NCBI GenBank assembly: GCA_036675505.1
Contig: JAKFEW010000083.1
Coordinates: 1-30,513, forward strand
From: JAKFEW01 sp036675505
Lineage (GTDB): Bacteria > Cyanobacteriota > Sericytochromatia > S15B-MN24 > JAQBPE01
Length of the DNA stretch: 30,513 nt
Reading direction: 5' to 3'
Shown: positions 28,317 through 30,513 of the stretch, piece by piece
Position numbering within the stretch: position 1 is the stretch's first letter
Layout of the letters: every line of letters starts with the position of its first letter
The notes under the pieces: generated by a model
Databases searched by the model: none
What the model was told of the DNA's origin: nothing
The model's input: the letters and a program-made list of their open reading frames with translations, nothing else
Made by a program: the position numbers and the translations under genes

Positions 28317-28769
28317 TCAGGGCTTCGGCGGACCGTACTCCATGGGCAACGATCCGTCCGCCTCCCAGCCCAGCGTGCCGCCCTGGACGTTGACCAGCTT
28401 CGTGAAGCCCTTCTCCGCGAGCGCCGTGGCCGCCTTCATGCTGCGGCTGCCCGAGCGGCAGATCAGCACCACCGGCTTGTCCTTCGCGAGCGAGCCGGCC
28501 CACTGGGGCAGCTCGGCGAGCGGGCGCGACGCGGCGCCCTTGGCGCGGCCCTCGGCGTACTCCTCGGGGGTGCGCACGTCGACGAACTGGGCGTCGGGCG
28601 CGGTGGCGAGGTACTTGGCGGCCTCGGCCGGGCTGGCCTGTTGGATCGGGGCGGCCTGGGCGGCCGGGCGCGCCATCGGCCTGGGCGCGGGCGAGGCCGC
28701 GAACGCCTTGCCGCAGCCGCCGAGGCCGAGGACGGTGGCGAGTAGAGCGACGCTGATGACGGGGTGCAT
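28317..28769 (-). CDS. Rhodanese-domain lipoprotein
   Basis: The 150-residue product has lipobox LGGC (Cys19), a Pro/Ala-rich linker and a single rhodanese domain (about 45-145): FVDVRTPEEYAEGRAKGA and the active-site loop ICRSGSRS with catalytic Cys104, followed by GFTKLVNVQGGTLGWEADG. Single-domain rhodaneses carry sulfane sulfur as a persulfide on the loop Cys; a six-residue loop (CRSGSR) is standard for sulfurtransferases. Being lipid-anchored, it acts in the periplasm. The usual E-G-H-I after the DVR motif reads EGRA. The ATG at 28769 has GAGGAA upstream. Confidence 0.9.
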   Translation of the reverse strand: MHPVISVALLATVLGLGGCGKAFAASPAPRPMARPAAQAAPIQQASPAEAAKYLATAPDAQFVDVRTPEEYAEGRAKGAASRPLAELPQWAGSLAKDKPVVLICRSGSRSMKAATALAEKGFTKLVNVQGGTLGWEADGSLPMEYGPPKP

Positions 28770-28969
28770 GGGCGGGTTCCTCGCGCGCGGGGTGGGGGCC
28801 GGGTGAACATGATAACATGAATTTAACCTGGCCAGCAGGCGATCGGCGGATCTAGGTGTGGCAGAATTTCACCCTGCCGAGGGAACAAATCGCGAAAGCG
28901 CCGCGTCTCCGATGTGGTGGTGGCCACCCTGGTCCGCTCAGCAGGCCGGAATCCTCGCAGGAGGCCCGT

Positions 28970-29461
28970 ATGCGTCCTAACCTTCCACGCCTACCATGGA
29001 GAAGCGCCGTTTTCGGCGCGCTTCTGGCGTGCGGGACGCCCGCTCTGCCCGCCTATGCGGCGTCGGAGCCGGTCGAAGTCCTGGCCGTGACGGCGAGCTC
29101 CACCGACGGCATGCTGATGGACGCGGTGGACGGCGACCCCACCACCGCCTGGCAGAACAAGCGCGAGGGCGAGAAAGACGCCTGGCTCGCCGTGCGCTTC
29201 GCGCAGGCCGCCAAGGTCAAGGGCGTGCGCCTGCACCTCGAGGCCCTGGGCCCCGAGGTGGGCGTCGACGTCGAGACCTCGACCGACGGCGAGAGCTACC
29301 AGGTCCAGCTCAAGGGCCACCACGCGGCCAAGGACGCGATGAGCGAGCTCAAGTTCAAGAAGCCCGTGAGCGCGCTCTACGTGCGCGTGCGCTTCACCTA
29401 CACGGGCGCGAAGACCGCGCCGCGCTACAGGCTCAAGGAGTTCGAAGCCCTCTCGCCCTGA
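28970..29461 (+). CDS. Secreted F5/8 type C (discoidin)-like domain protein
   Basis: The 163-residue product has a Sec signal (RSAVFGALLACGTPALPAYAAS). A jelly-roll domain follows and fills the rest: VTASSTDGMLMDAVDGDPTTAWQ, WLAVRFAQAAKVKGVRLHLE, DVETSTDGESYQVQLKG, KPVSALYVRVRFTY and RLKEFEAL. That order matches galactose-binding/discoidin domains, which bind carbohydrates or lipids outside the cell. It is a stand-alone domain without a catalytic partner. The ATG at 28970 has GGAGG upstream; the longer open frame upstream lacks a ribosome binding site. Confidence 0.82.
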   Translation: MRPNLPRLPWRSAVFGALLACGTPALPAYAASEPVEVLAVTASSTDGMLMDAVDGDPTTAWQNKREGEKDAWLAVRFAQAAKVKGVRLHLEALGPEVGVDVETSTDGESYQVQLKGHHAAKDAMSELKFKKPVSALYVRVRFTYTGAKTAPRYRLKEFEALSP

Positions 29462-29489
29462 GGGCGCACAGGGCTCCGAACGCCACGCG

Positions 29490-30513
29490 CTACGGGTTCG
29501 CGAAGCGCGCCTCGAGCGCGCCGGTGAGCCGACCGAGGCGCTCGAGCAGCGCGAGCGCGTCGGCCGGCGGCTCGAGCACGCGGCGGTCGTCGAGGTAAAG
29601 CACGCCCCAGCGGGCCTCGCCATGCGCGATCGGCGCCGCGAAGACCGTCCGCAGGCCGAGCGCCGCGACGCTCGCATGGGCTGCGAAGGCCGCCTCGTCC
29701 TGGACGTCCACGAGGTGCAGCGGCTGGCCCTGGTCGTGCACCCAGCGGGCGAGGCCGTGGCTGAGGTCGGTCGCGGCCGACGGCCCGCCCAAGGCGTCGA
29801 ACGCGGCTGTGACGGCGAGGTCGGCGCCGCGCAGGAAGAGCGCGCGGTCCGCGCCGGTGGCGGCGATCGCCGCCCGCGCGATCGCCGAGCGCCCGCTCGC
29901 GAGGTCGGCGACCGCCACCAGCTCGAGCGCCAGCGCGTCGAGGCCGCGGGCGACGGCGAGCGTCGTGCCGTCGCGGGCCGTCGCCTCCGCGCGGGCGACC
30001 AGCGCGCCCGCCAGCCGGCCGAGCGAGCTGGCGATCGCCAGCGCCTCGGGCCCGAGGCCGCCGCCCACGGCCTGGCCGTCCGCCAGCATCACGCCGCGCA
30101 CCGGGCCGTCCGCCGCGACCAGCGGCACGCCCAGCGCCTGCCGCAGCGACAGCGCCTGGACGCTCGCGCGCGCGCCCAGGTCGTCTTCGCGCACGTCGGC
30201 CAGGTAGATCGGCTCGCCGCGCCATAGCACGCGGAAGGCCAGGCCCGCGCTGTAGGCGTCGTCCTCGCCGGGGGCCGCGCCGACGGCGAGCCGCCAGGTG
30301 GGCTCGAGCCCGTCGTAAAGCAGCAGGAAGCCCCGCTCCGCGCCCGCGAGCTCGACCAGCGCCTCGAGCGTGGCGGTCAGCTGGCCGGCCAGATCGGGCG
30401 CCGCGAGCGCGACCACCAGGTGCTCGGCCAGCCGGCGGGTCTGGCGACCCGCGCCGGCCGCCGCGAGGCGGGCCTCGAGCGCCGCGAGCCGCTCGCCCTC
30501 GGCCGGCCCGAGC
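29490..30513 (-). CDS. GAF-domain protein, N-terminus beyond right edge
   Basis: The minus-strand frame is open to the right edge. The visible 340 residues begin in a coiled coil (GERLAALEARLAAAGAGRQT), followed by two GAF domains at about residues 35-180 (AERGFLLLYDG, DVREDDLGARASVQALSLRQALGVPL) and 200-335 (ADRALFLRGADLAV, LHLVDVQDEAAFAAHASVAALGLRTVFAAPIAHGEARWGVLYLDD). The second ends the protein. GAF domains bind small ligands or cyclic nucleotides; the output domain, if any, is upstream of the visible part. FHA-GAF proteins are a common architecture for such C-termini. The GTG at 30416 is only an internal codon. Confidence 0.8.
   Translation of the reverse strand, partial: LGPAEGERLAALEARLAAAGAGRQTRRLAEHLVVALAAPDLAGQLTATLEALVELAGAERGFLLLYDGLEPTWRLAVGAAPGEDDAYSAGLAFRVLWRGEPIYLADVREDDLGARASVQALSLRQALGVPLVAADGPVRGVMLADGQAVGGGLGPEALAIASSLGRLAGALVARAEATARDGTTLAVARGLDALALELVAVADLASGRSAIARAAIAATGADRALFLRGADLAVTAAFDALGGPSAATDLSHGLARWVHDQGQPLHLVDVQDEAAFAAHASVAALGLRTVFAAPIAHGEARWGVLYLDDRRVLEPPADALALLERLGRLTGALEARFANP

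Overview
The window is very GC-rich, tightly packed bacterial DNA with strong G/C preference at third codon positions. Many products carry lipobox or Sec signal peptides, which fits a Gram-negative-type envelope. No rRNA, tRNA, CRISPR array, integrase or transposase was seen. The lineage is not decidable from the sequence. Repeat-bearing lipoproteins, large PAS/dCache histidine kinases and SCO1/PCuAC copper chaperones suggest an uncultured environmental bacterium; a Sericytochromatia-like or myxobacteria-like genome is only a guess.

Left part (1-11.5 kb): short, often divergent or convergent single genes. In order these are a secreted protein cut by the left edge (-), ridA (+), a proline-repeat lipoprotein (-), miaE (-), a papain-fold lipoprotein that has lost catalytic Cys and His (+), a YkgJ-type cysteine-cluster protein (-), a small unknown (+), a second papain-family lipoprotein with an intact catalytic triad (+), a helical protein without a standard start codon (-), a GIY-YIG-like protein (+), a phosphodiester glycosidase/NAGPA-like exported protein (-), a glycine-zipper membrane protein (+), a two-gene SCO1-PCuAC copper-delivery operon behind a near-consensus promoter (+), and yajQ (-).

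Middle (11.6-18 kb): a glycosyltransferase (-), a CheY-type response regulator with an extra helical domain (+), a convergent PAS histidine kinase (-) whose end is joined to the regulator's end by an 18-bp tandem duplication, a tautomerase (-) divergent from a 53-residue ORF (+), a beta-lactamase-fold lipoprotein lacking the SxxK and Tyr motifs (+), and a two-TM small protein (-).

Accessory-looking part (18-25 kb, all major genes +): a compact cassette of a Lys/Glu-rich 85-aa protein, a LuxI/FeeM-like GNAT acyltransferase, a heme-oxygenase-like diiron oxidase with the full ligand set and a start-stop coupled 63-aa membrane peptide. It is followed by a lipoprotein with FISDQGGGLIA repeats. Next comes gene debris: an in-frame, twice-deleted copy of the downstream histidine kinase, a frameshifted minus-strand gene and a SnoaL-like remnant. 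A small lipoprotein lies among them, and the full-length dCache-HAMP histidine kinase ends this part.

Right part (25-30.5 kb): a coupled minus-strand pair made of a tandem PAP2/vanadium-haloperoxidase-type protein and a cytochrome c-YVTN beta-propeller protein, then a rhodanese lipoprotein (-), a discoidin-like secreted protein (+) and a GAF-domain protein running off the right edge (-).

The most notable points are the acyltransferase-diiron oxidase cassette, two exported pseudoenzymes (papain fold and serine beta-lactamase fold), the mosaic kinase remnant, and several inverted repeats placed at promoters or ribosome binding sites.
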